DNA of 64,000 nt from Planctomycetota bacterium (GTDB lineage: Bacteria; Planctomycetota; UBA1135; GCA-002686595), in the NCBI GenBank assembly GCA_029250885.1, contig JAQXEK010000001.1, forward strand, positions 124,001-188,000. The letters are read 5' to 3'. Positions 8,549 through 17,674 of this stretch are shown here, piece after piece (position 1 is the first letter of the stretch; every line of letters starts with the position of its first letter). The position numbers and the translations under genes are program-made. Under the pieces are notes generated by a model, which was not told where the DNA came from, searched no databases, and was given only the letters and a program-made list of their open reading frames with translations.

Positions 8549-9660
8549 AGATTCAGCATGTCATCACGACATTGGATGTAGGCGGAGCCGAGGTTCACCT
8601 CTTGTCCCAGGTTCGTGGCCAAGCGGGGCGGGGGCACGAAGTTCGAGTCGCCTACTTAAAAGGCGACGGTCGCCTACGGGACGAGTTTCTCGAGGCCGGC
8701 GCGACGGTTGTCGAGCAGGTCTCGCCCCTCTGCCTCTTTGCGAAGCTGCGCTGGGCAGACATCAATCACTCCCACCTGCTTAAGGCGGACATGCTCACCG
8801 CGGTCCACTCACTAATAGCTATGAGTTGGGGGCGCTTGATCTCCAGTAAGCACAACGATGAGCGGGCCCTGTTAAACCCTCTATTCTCAAGGATCCACGG
8901 CGTGCTTGGTCGCATTCCGCGCCGCACAATCATCCTCTCCAAGCATGTTGTGGGCTTCTTTGAAGAGCATGGTCGCCTGCCGCGAAAGTCCATGGACCAG
9001 ATCTACTACGGCCTAAACCCAGCTCCCTTCGAGCAGGCCGCAGAACTTACCAAAGACGAGCGCCATCGCGGCCGCAACGAGCTTGGACTTGGAGCGGACG
9101 ACTGTGTGCTAATTTGCGTGGCTCGCTTCGCGCCCCAGAAGCGCCACGACCTCTTGCTCGAGGGCTTCGCCAAAGCCCGCGAAGCGATCGCCAAGGACGG
9201 CGGGCCCAACCTGCGCATGGCGCTTGTGGGAGGGGACCCCTTTGGGGATGGCAAGGACCGCGCGATGGCCCAGGCTCAGGCGCTGGGCCTGGGGGATTCG
9301 GTCTTATTCTTGGGCATCCGCCGGGATGTGCCGGACCTCTATGGCCTCTCGGACGTCTTCGTGATGTGTTCGGAATGGGAAGGTCTCGGGCTTGTCTTCC
9401 TGGAAGCGATGGCCGCTGGACTCCCGGTGGCAGCCACCGGAGTATCTGCAGTTCCCGAGGTAGTCGTGGATGGGGTGACTGGCCTGCTGGCGCCCTTTGG
9501 CGACACCGAGGCTCTAGGGGACGTATTTCTAAGCCTGGCTCGGGATCCTGAGCTACGCAAGGCCCAGGGCGATGCGGGCCACCAGCGCGTTCTTGACGAT
9601 TTTAATCTCGACCGTATGGTCGAAGCGACCCTCGCCGTCTACGAAGAGGTCAAGAAGTAG
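8545..9660 (+). CDS. Glycosyltransferase family 4
   Basis: 371 residues. The N-terminus has the GGAEVHL signature typical of GT4 and the C-terminal half has the E-x7-E motif EGLGLVFLE followed by AMAAGLPVAA. The GTG start overlaps the TGA of the previous gene and is preceded by AGGAGA, a good Shine-Dalgarno. It is the last gene of the first glycosyltransferase group; a 144-nt gap follows. Confidence 0.9.
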   Translation: MKIQHVITTLDVGGAEVHLLSQVRGQAGRGHEVRVAYLKGDGRLRDEFLEAGATVVEQVSPLCLFAKLRWADINHSHLLKADMLTAVHSLIAMSWGRLISSKHNDERALLNPLFSRIHGVLGRIPRRTIILSKHVVGFFEEHGRLPRKSMDQIYYGLNPAPFEQAAELTKDERHRGRNELGLGADDCVLICVARFAPQKRHDLLLEGFAKAREAIAKDGGPNLRMALVGGDPFGDGKDRAMAQAQALGLGDSVLFLGIRRDVPDLYGLSDVFVMCSEWEGLGLVFLEAMAAGLPVAATGVSAVPEVVVDGVTGLLAPFGDTEALGDVFLSLARDPELRKAQGDAGHQRVLDDFNLDRMVEATLAVYEEVKK

Positions 9661-9704
9661 CGCTTCTGCTCCCGTTTTCCCATTGGGCTAGGCTAACCCG
9701 GGTC

Positions 9705-9722
9705 GGTACTCTTCGTAGTACC
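9705..9722 (+). terminator. Short hairpin after the first glycosyltransferase group
   Basis: GGTACT (9705-9710) pairs with AGTACC (9717-9722) around a 6-nt loop, 45 nt after the stop of the GT4 gene. There is no T run, so it is at best a weak terminator or an RNA-stabilising hairpin. Confidence 0.3.
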
Positions 9723-9804
9723 CTGTTGTCACGGTCTAATCGACGCTGGCGCGCACCTCAGGGCGCTCCCTTTACGCATAAACCTCATCCGATACTTTCG
9801 GAAC

Positions 9805-10830
9805 ATGATGAAAGTCCACCTCCAAGCTCTCTCCTTTTCGTCTATCAGCATCTTGGTGCTCGCCTTGACCGCGTTCTCTTTGGACGCTCCCGTCGCAGCG
9901 CAGGATGGGACAGACAAGACGGCGGGGAAGAAGCTTAAGGTCCAGGACGAGAATCCCTGGCAGAACAAGAAGCGCACCCAGCGCGGATCCGCCGCGCTGA
10001 ATCGTATCTACGAGGCGGCCGGGGGACTGGAGGAGTGGGATAAGCTCGACGGGATTCGCATGGACCTGCTGGAGACCTGGCGCGTGATGACCGACCTGGA
10101 GACGAAGGAGATCAAGGTTCATCACCGGACCCCGCGCCTGTGTTGGTTTACGCCGGACGGTGACGGGTACATCCTCTCCGAGCACGTGGGGAGTGATGGC
10201 GTGAAAGCAGACTATCGCCGCGAGGTCTCCATCGGCTCCTACTCATGGGCCGAGGCCAGTGGCCAGAGCTTTCGCCAGCCGGATATTGTCGCCAAGGCAA
10301 ACAACAGCCTGGATAGCTTCTTTTTCCTATCCTGCATGCCTCTCTCCCTGAGCAAGTTCGGGGCGGAGATGATCTTCCTTAGGGAGCTAAACAAGGAGAA
10401 TTCGCTCTACGGGATTCGCCTTGCGCGACCACTGGTAATTCACGCGGAAGAGGAGATCAGCAACTTTGTTGCCATCGTGGAGAACAAGACCAACCGCATC
10501 GTGCGCCTAGACTATTCCCTAACGGGAATCGACCGCATGACGGGTGACCCCCGGACCCGGTGTCAGATACGTTTTGAAGGGACCAAGCCCCTCGGAAATG
10601 TCACCATTGCGAACAAGTACCACTGGTCCTTCCAGTTGCTCGGCAATACGCGCGAGTATTGGGTCGAGGACATCGTCAACTCCACGGTGCCGCCGGAGGC
10701 CCTGCGCCGACCTTGGCAGGTAGGCAGCCTGTATCAATCCGATGTCCGCGCTGACTTCTTCGATCCGCCGGCCGAAGAGGAACCCGAAGCGCCCGAAGGC
10801 AAAGGCGAAGGAGACTCGAAAGACAAGTAG
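9805..10830 (+). CDS. Exported protein of unknown function
   Basis: 341 residues with a clear Sec signal peptide (hydrophobic stretch about 11-26, likely cut after VAA near residue 32). The mature part has alternating short strands and a repeated pattern of aromatic residues, and the C-terminus is acidic (PAEEEPEAPEGKGEGDSKDK). The spacing of strands recalls LolA/LolB-like or other periplasmic lipid-binding half-barrels, but I do not recognise the family. No Shine-Dalgarno; GATACT lies 8 nt before ATG 9805. A start at the next codon, ATG 9808, is equally possible. It is flanked by glycosyltransferase genes, so a role in surface polymer export is a guess. Confidence 0.75.
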   Translation: MMKVHLQALSFSSISILVLALTAFSLDAPVAAQDGTDKTAGKKLKVQDENPWQNKKRTQRGSAALNRIYEAAGGLEEWDKLDGIRMDLLETWRVMTDLETKEIKVHHRTPRLCWFTPDGDGYILSEHVGSDGVKADYRREVSIGSYSWAEASGQSFRQPDIVAKANNSLDSFFFLSCMPLSLSKFGAEMIFLRELNKENSLYGIRLARPLVIHAEEEISNFVAIVENKTNRIVRLDYSLTGIDRMTGDPRTRCQIRFEGTKPLGNVTIANKYHWSFQLLGNTREYWVEDIVNSTVPPEALRRPWQVGSLYQSDVRADFFDPPAEEEPEAPEGKGEGDSKDK

Positions 10831-10875
10831 GGGATTGCCCCCAAGTTCTTCGGCTCCATTGCCGATATAGCCCCT

Positions 10876-11334
10876 ATGTCTCCCGATATCGAATCGCAGC
10901 CCACTGGGGCTGTGCCCCCTCAGCGTGGTCCGGATCGACGCAGTCGCAGCACGCCCCGCATCTCTAGGTACACCTTCTCGGGTGGCCGCCGGGGGACCTT
11001 CCGCAGGGGCGGTGAGGGCGCTGAAGCCTATGTGGACGTGTATCCGACACGCCTACTTTGGCTGTTGATGTGGATCGCCGTGATGAACCTGCTCGACAGC
11101 TTCTTCACCCTGGTCCACCTGCAGGCGGGTGGCATCGAACTGAATCCCTTTGCCGCGATCCTACTTGAGACCGGTCGGGTGGGTTTTGTAGTTTGGAAAG
11201 CAGTCCTGATTGGCGGTGCGATTTTAGTGCTCTGTATTCACAAGAACTTTGTGATTGCAAAGACCGGACTCTTCTTTGCCGCGGCTGCCTACACCCTGCT
11301 TGTGCTCTATCACCTGAGCCTGTTCCGGGTCTAG
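10876..11334 (+). CDS. Small membrane protein with DUF5658-like domain
   Basis: 152 residues. A polar, Arg-rich N-terminal 55 residues precede three membrane segments (about 58-75, 92-115, 128-148). The N-L-L-D-x-x-x-T motif near the first segment and G-x-E-L-N-P between the first two are the pattern I associate with DUF5658, whose function is unknown. Start is ATG 10876 with no Shine-Dalgarno and GATATA only 6 nt upstream. It stands between glycosyltransferase genes without overlap. Confidence 0.75.
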   Translation: MSPDIESQPTGAVPPQRGPDRRSRSTPRISRYTFSGGRRGTFRRGGEGAEAYVDVYPTRLLWLLMWIAVMNLLDSFFTLVHLQAGGIELNPFAAILLETGRVGFVVWKAVLIGGAILVLCIHKNFVIAKTGLFFAAAAYTLLVLYHLSLFRV

Positions 11335-11428
11335 TTCTCTCTAACTAGGCAGCTGTGGGCAACTTCTTCCCCGCTTTCGAAGGCCGACCCTGATTCCCGG
11401 CGACCGGCACGGTAAACTTGCCCTTACT

Positions 11429-12643
11429 ATGCGAATCGCCAGGATCTTGACCCGTTTGAATCTCGGTGGCCCGGCCCGCCAAGTCCTTGCTTCGGATCCC
11501 CAGCTCCAGCAGCGCGGGCACGAGCTGCGCGTCTTCGCTGGCATGCCCGAGCAGGGCGAAGGCGATCTCTTCCACGAGCTTAGGGCCCGTGGCGTCGACG
11601 TTGTGCGCGTTCCCCATTTGGGTCGTGGTGTCTCTCCCGTGCGCGACTTTTCGGCACTTCGCTTCTTGCGCCGGGAGCTGCGTGCCTTCGGCCCCGATAT
11701 CGTGCACACCCACGCATCCAAGGCCGGCAGTCTAGGCCGCAAGGCGGCGGCTGGCCTGACTCGCCAAGGTCCGACGGGAGCTAAGCCGGTAGGCACGGTC
11801 CACACCTTCCACGGCCACGTGCTCGAGGGCTACTTCCCGGCCATGGTCTCCCGCGGGCTGGCTTTGGTCGAGCGCCGGCTCGCTGCTTCGACCGACCGCG
11901 TGATTGCGGTCTCCCATGCCACCGCAGCCGACCTAGTTCGTCTTGAGGTGGTGGACAAGGATCGACTCCACGTGGTGCCCCCGGGCACGGACATGGAAGA
12001 GCTGCTTAAGGTGACGCGAGCTTCGGTACCGGGAAGCCTTCGCAAGACACTTGGCTTAGGCATGGACGCGATACTCGTTGGCGTGGTGGGACGACTCGCC
12101 GAGGTCAAGCAGCCCGAGCGTGCAGCGCAAATCTTCTCATCCGTCGCCACTCGACACCCAGAGGCGCACCTGGTCTTCATCGGCGATGGTGAGGGTCGCC
12201 GCTCTCTGGAGTCCCATATCACCGGGCTCGATGAAAGCATGCAGCAGCGCATCCACATGGTCGGCAACATCGATGGCCAGACCCAGATCTTTGGCGATTT
12301 GGACTTGGTCCTCTGCAGCTCACGGACCGAAGGCATGCCGATAGCTCTCATCGAGGCCCACGCAGCGGGGATCCCCGTGGTGGCGCCGATCGTTGGTGGG
12401 GTGGACGAGGTCGTGGCTCACGAACGCACGGGGCTGCTTGGAAACGACGATACTGAGCTTGCCTTTGGGCTCGACACGCTACTTGGTGATAAGGATCGTC
12501 GTACCGTCTACGGCCAACGAGCTCGCATGCGGGTCTCCACGCGCCATAGCGCGGCGTCCCTCGCCAGCCGGCTCGAGGCCATCTACAAGGATGTCCTGCG
12601 GATCCAAGATGGACTTGAAGAGACTAGTGAGGTCGGCGCTTGA
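11429..12643 (+). CDS. Glycosyltransferase family 4
   Basis: 404 residues, GT-B fold. The acceptor half contains HTHASKAGSLGR and TFHGHV; the donor half contains the E-x7-E motif EGMPIALIE. It resembles the GT4 at 7382. It begins a new transcription group: no Shine-Dalgarno, and TAAACT (11413-11418) ends 10 nt before the ATG. Its stop overlaps the TTG of the next gene. Confidence 0.9.
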   Translation: MRIARILTRLNLGGPARQVLASDPQLQQRGHELRVFAGMPEQGEGDLFHELRARGVDVVRVPHLGRGVSPVRDFSALRFLRRELRAFGPDIVHTHASKAGSLGRKAAAGLTRQGPTGAKPVGTVHTFHGHVLEGYFPAMVSRGLALVERRLAASTDRVIAVSHATAADLVRLEVVDKDRLHVVPPGTDMEELLKVTRASVPGSLRKTLGLGMDAILVGVVGRLAEVKQPERAAQIFSSVATRHPEAHLVFIGDGEGRRSLESHITGLDESMQQRIHMVGNIDGQTQIFGDLDLVLCSSRTEGMPIALIEAHAAGIPVVAPIVGGVDEVVAHERTGLLGNDDTELAFGLDTLLGDKDRRTVYGQRARMRVSTRHSAASLASRLEAIYKDVLRIQDGLEETSEVGA

Positions 12644-13785
12644 AGCTGCTGATGGTCAGTGGAGATCGCCAGACTCCTGTGGGGGAGGTCGGACCTTTCC
12701 ACACGATGCAAGAGCGCTTCTCCACTCACTTCGAACGAATCGACGTGCTTTGCCCCCAGCCTCCCAGGGCGGTCACCACTAAGACGATCCACGGCAACGT
12801 GCACTTCCATCCGGCGAACTGTGGGCGCTTGGGAATGCGCTCGTACATTGCCAAGCGTGGCACAGAGTTGATTGAGCAGCACGGCCATGATCTGATCGTC
12901 AGCCACGATTACGGTTGGTTCTATAATGGACTCGGCTCGGCGGCAATCTCCAAGCGCACCGGCGTACCCTACGTCTCGGAGATCCACCATGTGCCCGGGT
13001 TCCCTCGGGCGGCCGACCGGCGTGAGGTCTTCGATAAGTTGATTGCCCGGCGCTACATCAACTGGGCGAAGAGCCGCGCTACTGCGTTCCGCGTGGTTAA
13101 TCACAAGGAGATGCCGCCCCTGTTGCAGTCCTGGGGTGTGCCGAAGTCCAAGATCCTGGTGCTGGGCTCCCTGTACATTGACCTGGACCTCTTCAGCCCC
13201 TTTTCGGATCTGGAGGAGGCGGTGGATGGGATCTCGCCCAAGAAGTGGGACCTGGTCTTCGTTGGGCGTCTCGTGAACAACAAGGGCTTGATTACCATCA
13301 TTGACGCTCTCTACCAGCTAAAGTACCGCATGCGGCCCCTCAAGCTGTTGATCGTTGGTCGCGGCCCCATGCGAGCGGCCGTCGAAGAGCGAGTGAAGAA
13401 GCACGAGCTCGAGAAGCACGTGGAGTTTGTTGAGTGGCTCGAGACGCCAAAGGACCTTGCCGATGTCTACCGCGCCTCCAGGGCGATTCTCTGTGCGAGC
13501 ACATGCGAGGGCGGACCCCGTGTGACCGTCGAGGCCATGGCCTGCGGAACGCCGGCCGTCTCCACGCCCGTGGGAATCATGGGCGAGTTGATCGAAGACG
13601 GAAAGAACGGCGCGCTCTGCCGCTTTGACTACGCCAGCTTGGCTGCGTCAATCGAGAGGGTCATTAGCGATGAGGTCAAGCTTGCAGAGATGGGCGTGCG
13701 CGCTCGGGCCGACGTGCTGAAGTTCGAATACGACGAGGCGATCGCGGGCTACGCCAACGGACTAAAGGGGTTGGTGGGCAAATGA
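12640..13785 (+). CDS. Glycosyltransferase family 4
   Basis: 381 residues. The start is TTG 12640, overlapping the TGA of the upstream gene; the first residues (K-L-L-M-V-S-G-D) form the usual first strand of a GT-B N-terminal domain, which supports this start. The donor half has FVGRLVNNKG and the E-x7-E motif EGGPRVTVE. It overlaps the next gene by 4 nt. Confidence 0.88.
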   Translation: MKLLMVSGDRQTPVGEVGPFHTMQERFSTHFERIDVLCPQPPRAVTTKTIHGNVHFHPANCGRLGMRSYIAKRGTELIEQHGHDLIVSHDYGWFYNGLGSAAISKRTGVPYVSEIHHVPGFPRAADRREVFDKLIARRYINWAKSRATAFRVVNHKEMPPLLQSWGVPKSKILVLGSLYIDLDLFSPFSDLEEAVDGISPKKWDLVFVGRLVNNKGLITIIDALYQLKYRMRPLKLLIVGRGPMRAAVEERVKKHELEKHVEFVEWLETPKDLADVYRASRAILCASTCEGGPRVTVEAMACGTPAVSTPVGIMGELIEDGKNGALCRFDYASLAASIERVISDEVKLAEMGVRARADVLKFEYDEAIAGYANGLKGLVGK

Positions 13786-14855
13786 AGCTGTTGTTTTTGA
13801 CCCAGGTGCTCGACCTACAGCACGGCGTCCTTGGCTTTGTCGTGCGTTGGGTGGCCGAGTTCGCAAAGCACACGGATAGCGTGCGCGTGGTTGCTCTCGA
13901 GGTGGGTGACACGACGGGGCTGCCGGACAACGTGGACTGGATCGAGATCGGTCGCGAGGGCCGATTCGGCCGCTACTTCAAGTACAAGAGCGCGCTCAAC
14001 AAGTCCCTAGGAAGGGACGGTTACGATGCCGTTTTGGCCCACATGGTTCCGCGCTATGCCCTAGTCGCAGCCGGGCCCGCGAAGCGCCATGGCGCCCGGC
14101 TCTACATGTGGTACACCCACAAGGGCGTAGATGCGCGCTTGATCAAGGCAGTGCCTAAGACGCTCAAGACGTTTTCCGCATCGGAGGAATCCCTGCGCGT
14201 GGAAGGCAACAACCGCGTGATCACAGGCCATGGGATTGACACGGATCACTTTGACCTTGACGCCCCCGACTTCACCAACCCCCTGCGCATCCTCTCGGTG
14301 GGTCGCTTGACACCGGCCAAGGACCCACTCTGCGTGCTCCGTGGCATTCGGCATCTGCTTGACCAGGGCCACGAGATTGCCCTTGATTGGGTCGGCGGTG
14401 GCTTGACAAAGTCCGACGAGGGCTTCAGTGGCGAGGTGCGCCGCGAAATCACTAAGCTCGAGTTGACGGACCATGTCACGCTCCACGGCGAGGTGCCCTA
14501 CGCGGCTGTAGATCAGCTCTTTCAAGCTGCGGATTTTCTCGTAAACGCGAGCCATACCGGAAGCGTCGACAAGGTCGTGCTTGAGGCCATGGCCGCGCGG
14601 CGACCGGCTATCAGTTGTAACGACTCGTTCCCCGTTATTTTCGACGCCCTGCCCGAATCCACGGGCCAGAGTCAGGCCTTCTTTTTTCCGGCCGGGGACG
14701 CTGTCGCCTTGGCGGCCAGGCTGAGTGCATTGATCGAGCGCGGGCCCATGCAGCTCACCCAGATCGGCAAGCACCTCCGGGAGCTTGTCGTCAAGGAGCA
14801 CGGCGTGGAGGCTCTCTGCGAGCGATTGATTCGCGATATGGAGCCTGGCTCATGA
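13782..14855 (+). CDS. Glycosyltransferase family 4, atypical donor motif
   Basis: 357 residues in an ATGA-coupled run. The donor half is recognisable (SVGRLTPAKDP, then VVLEAMAARRP), but the first Glu of the E-x7-E motif is replaced by Thr (T-G-S-V-D-K-V-V-L-E). The second Glu, which contacts the donor sugar, is kept. The nucleotide-binding half is otherwise intact, so it is probably active. Specificity is unknown. Confidence 0.85.
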   Translation: MKLLFLTQVLDLQHGVLGFVVRWVAEFAKHTDSVRVVALEVGDTTGLPDNVDWIEIGREGRFGRYFKYKSALNKSLGRDGYDAVLAHMVPRYALVAAGPAKRHGARLYMWYTHKGVDARLIKAVPKTLKTFSASEESLRVEGNNRVITGHGIDTDHFDLDAPDFTNPLRILSVGRLTPAKDPLCVLRGIRHLLDQGHEIALDWVGGGLTKSDEGFSGEVRREITKLELTDHVTLHGEVPYAAVDQLFQAADFLVNASHTGSVDKVVLEAMAARRPAISCNDSFPVIFDALPESTGQSQAFFFPAGDAVALAARLSALIERGPMQLTQIGKHLRELVVKEHGVEALCERLIRDMEPGS

Positions 14856-15766
14856 CCGAGCCTAGCCTCTCAATAGTGATTCCGTCTTGGAACACCGTGG
14901 ACCTCCTGCGGGAGTGCCTGCGGACGATTGCAGAGGCGGACAAGCCCACAACAGAGGTCATTGTCATCGACAACGGCAGCGATGATGGCTCCGCGGATAT
15001 GGTCGCCCTTGAGTTTCCCGAGGTGCGGCTCACCCGGAACTCGGAGAACGAGGGCTTTGCCAAGGGCAGTAACCGTGGGATTCGCCAAGCCACAGGGAAG
15101 TACATCCTGCTACACAACGCGGACACGGAAGTTGAGTCCGATGCGCTGCGGATCATGTTCGACTTTCTCGATTCTAATCCCGCCTACGGCGCCGCGGCTC
15201 CCAAGCTCGTCAACCGCGACGGATCGACTCAAGGCGGCTGCATGGCCTTCCCGGGTTTTTGGACGCCACTCTGTTTCGGCACTCCCCTTGAGCGCTGGTG
15301 GCCGAAGTCTCCCGAACTGAATCGCTACTTCCTGCGCAGCTGGGACCACGAAGACGATCGCGACATCGACCAGCCTCCGGCTGCGTGCCTAATGGTGCGT
15401 CGAGCTGTGCTCGAGGAGATTGGTCACTTTGACGAGGTGCTGTGGCTGTTCTTTAACGACGTGGACCTGTCCCTCCGGCTGGCGCGAGCGGGCTACAAGA
15501 CCCGGTTTCTCTCGGAGTCCAGGGTCATGCACCATGTGGGCGCCAGCACGAGTCAGTTCCGAGGCATGCACATCGAGTGGCAGAAGAACAGGCTGCACTA
15601 TTACCGCAAGCACCACGGCAAGCTGGCCGGGCTCTGGGTCAAGCTGAATGTGACCTGGACATTTTGGGACTACGCAGCGGGCCAGTGGTGGCGCGGTGTG
15701 CGTGGCAGGGAGCGCGGTGATGTGGCGCCCTATCGCGACGCTTGGAAGGAGTTCATGTCCCTATGA
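14852..15766 (+). CDS. Glycosyltransferase family 2 (rhamnosyltransferase-like)
   Basis: 304 residues. The GT-A pattern is clear: SIVIPSWN at the start, VIDNGSDDGS, NEGFAKGSNRG and a metal-binding region H-N-A-D-T-E. Spacing matches the WbbL/rhamnosyltransferase subgroup, which fits the dTDP- and GDP-deoxyhexose genes elsewhere in the window, although donor prediction inside GT2 is weak. The ATG overlaps the previous stop (ATGA), and its TGA overlaps the next ATG. Confidence 0.9.
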   Translation: MTEPSLSIVIPSWNTVDLLRECLRTIAEADKPTTEVIVIDNGSDDGSADMVALEFPEVRLTRNSENEGFAKGSNRGIRQATGKYILLHNADTEVESDALRIMFDFLDSNPAYGAAAPKLVNRDGSTQGGCMAFPGFWTPLCFGTPLERWWPKSPELNRYFLRSWDHEDDRDIDQPPAACLMVRRAVLEEIGHFDEVLWLFFNDVDLSLRLARAGYKTRFLSESRVMHHVGASTSQFRGMHIEWQKNRLHYYRKHHGKLAGLWVKLNVTWTFWDYAAGQWWRGVRGRERGDVAPYRDAWKEFMSL

Positions 15767-17628
15767 CCAGCCCAGTGGATCATGATTTTGCCGCAGAGTT
15801 CGTCGAACCCTTGGCGCGAAGCTTTGACTGGCTGCTCAGCCTGCGCGATGACCGGGGGAGGATCATCTGTGCCGAGCACAAAGTCGAGCACACAGGTAAG
15901 AGCGCAAACGTCTGCATCTTGGGGCTCGAGCTGTTCCGTGCGACCGGCGATCGGCGCTTCGCTGACGGCGCGGTGCAGCAAGCCCAGCGGCTAGTGGCAA
16001 ATCTCGAGCGCGAGGGCGACTCTCCGTGTTTTACCTTTCGCCCCGGCCGCCACGACCCATTCAACTGCTCCAACAGCGTAATCGATGGTGGAGCCTGTAG
16101 TGACGCCCTCGGTAGCCTGGCGGCGGCGGCAGGCGAGCTCGAACTCACAGAAGCGCAGGCCCACACCTTCGCGCTTGCCTCCGTTCGCCATGCCCAGAGC
16201 TATCTGCAGTACGCTGCTGTGGACAAGGGCATTCCGGCCCAGCGCGCCTGGGGTCTAACCGGACTCGTCGCATCGATCCCCTTCGTGGAAGCCATGGCCG
16301 CCGAGGCCTTTGAGCAGTTCGAGGGTTGCACGCCACCGGATCAGTGGAAGCGCGCCCTAGAGGACGCGGCAGAGCGCTCCCTCGACGTACTACGAGGCAT
16401 CCAGAACGACGACGGCAGCTTTCCGTACCACCCGCACTCCTGGGGCCCAGGCCACCCGGGTGCCGCGGACGCCTCCAGCTTCTACCAGTCCCGAGTCACG
16501 GGCTTTGTCATGCACGCGATTGAGTCCAAGGGCGATGACCCCTTGTCTAGGGCTCACGCGACGGGTCTGCGGGCCGGCCTGGACTTCTTGGTCGGGATCT
16601 CGGGGCCAACGGGCGTCAAGGTTGGCTTGGTCGAGGCAAAGCCCTGGTATTGGGGCGCGACCTATGAAGTGGCCAGCCACGTCTTCGACTGCCACGCGCT
16701 GGCCACCGGTTGGCGCGTTTTCGAGGACAAGGGCTATGGCCGCGCCGCCTTGTCTTCGTTCCGCTCCTGGGCCCAGCACTTGGAGCCAGGCGGTAAACCC
16801 AAGAGTCATCTTCCTCGAGAGGGCCGCTGCCCAAGCTACCAGTGCTCCGTGTTCTGGGCTAGCCATGCAGCCTGGGCTGGGCGTGTGATCGACGAGCTCG
16901 CCCAGTTGGCGCAGCTTGAGGCTGCCGGGAAGCTGGGTGAGGCACATGAACAGACGAGCATGACTGCTAGCCAAGTCACCTGGTATGGCGACTGCGAGGT
17001 TGCGCGCTTGGAAGGTCCCCGCCATGTCGCTTGGGTCCGCGGCTCCCGCCCGGCTGGCAACGCAAACCATGGCAGCGTCCACGGCGCCGGACTTCTGCGC
17101 CTGGTGCGGAAGAGCGCAAGCCAACCGGATGATGAGCTGGTTCCGCGGGAGCGCTTTGGCTCCTCGCCCCTTTCCGAGTGGACGGGTAGGGCTGGTAGAT
17201 TTCGTCTCAGTCGAGGATGGCGGGCGGGCAAAGACGAGCTGCGCTTTGGCCTGTGGACCGCGCGGGTTCACTGGCGAGCTGGGCGTCGCTTAGACTTCGT
17301 GCTCGAGCTGCCACGCATCTTTCGGCGCGCGGTCTGGGCCTATGCCTCGCCGATGGTCTCTAGCGCCTTTTGTCGTACGACTAAGACCGCTATTCAGGGG
17401 CAGACCGTGCATCTTGAATCCTGCCTTGCGTGGCGTGATGGCACGCCTGTTCCCGGCAGTAGGATGCTGAGAAGCTACGAAATGACCGCCGCCGGCCTGC
17501 AGGTCACCGATCGACTTCAGTCGACCGGCGGCGCAAGCGGACTGAGCTACCAGGTCCCCAATTCAGCTGACGGCGGCCCAAAGAACCTGCAGGAAACTGC
17601 CACGGAGGTCTCCTACGTGCTGACCTAA
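15763..17628 (+). CDS. Alpha/alpha-toroid plus beta-sandwich protein, polysaccharide-lyase-like, unassigned
   Basis: 621 residues from the ATG that overlaps the preceding stop (ATGA at 15763). A start 21 nt upstream is possible but would lie inside the GT2 gene. Residues 1-380 are helical with repeated aromatic, Gly and Asp-rich turns, as in an (alpha/alpha)6 toroid; the rest is strand-rich (repeated R-F-x-L and W-x-A-R-V-H-W). This two-part architecture is known in heparinase II/III-like and other polysaccharide lyases and in uronyl epimerases. There is no signal peptide, so it should act in the cytoplasm, perhaps on a precursor or repeat unit. I cannot assign a family or catalytic residues. 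Confidence 0.65.
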   Translation: MTSPVDHDFAAEFVEPLARSFDWLLSLRDDRGRIICAEHKVEHTGKSANVCILGLELFRATGDRRFADGAVQQAQRLVANLEREGDSPCFTFRPGRHDPFNCSNSVIDGGACSDALGSLAAAAGELELTEAQAHTFALASVRHAQSYLQYAAVDKGIPAQRAWGLTGLVASIPFVEAMAAEAFEQFEGCTPPDQWKRALEDAAERSLDVLRGIQNDDGSFPYHPHSWGPGHPGAADASSFYQSRVTGFVMHAIESKGDDPLSRAHATGLRAGLDFLVGISGPTGVKVGLVEAKPWYWGATYEVASHVFDCHALATGWRVFEDKGYGRAALSSFRSWAQHLEPGGKPKSHLPREGRCPSYQCSVFWASHAAWAGRVIDELAQLAQLEAAGKLGEAHEQTSMTASQVTWYGDCEVARLEGPRHVAWVRGSRPAGNANHGSVHGAGLLRLVRKSASQPDDELVPRERFGSSPLSEWTGRAGRFRLSRGWRAGKDELRFGLWTARVHWRAGRRLDFVLELPRIFRRAVWAYASPMVSSAFCRTTKTAIQGQTVHLESCLAWRDGTPVPGSRMLRSYEMTAAGLQVTDRLQSTGGASGLSYQVPNSADGGPKNLQETATEVSYVLT

Positions 17629-17674
17629 GCCCGTAGAGGAGTTAGTCTTAGGCGTCCAACCCCACTTGCTTCCC

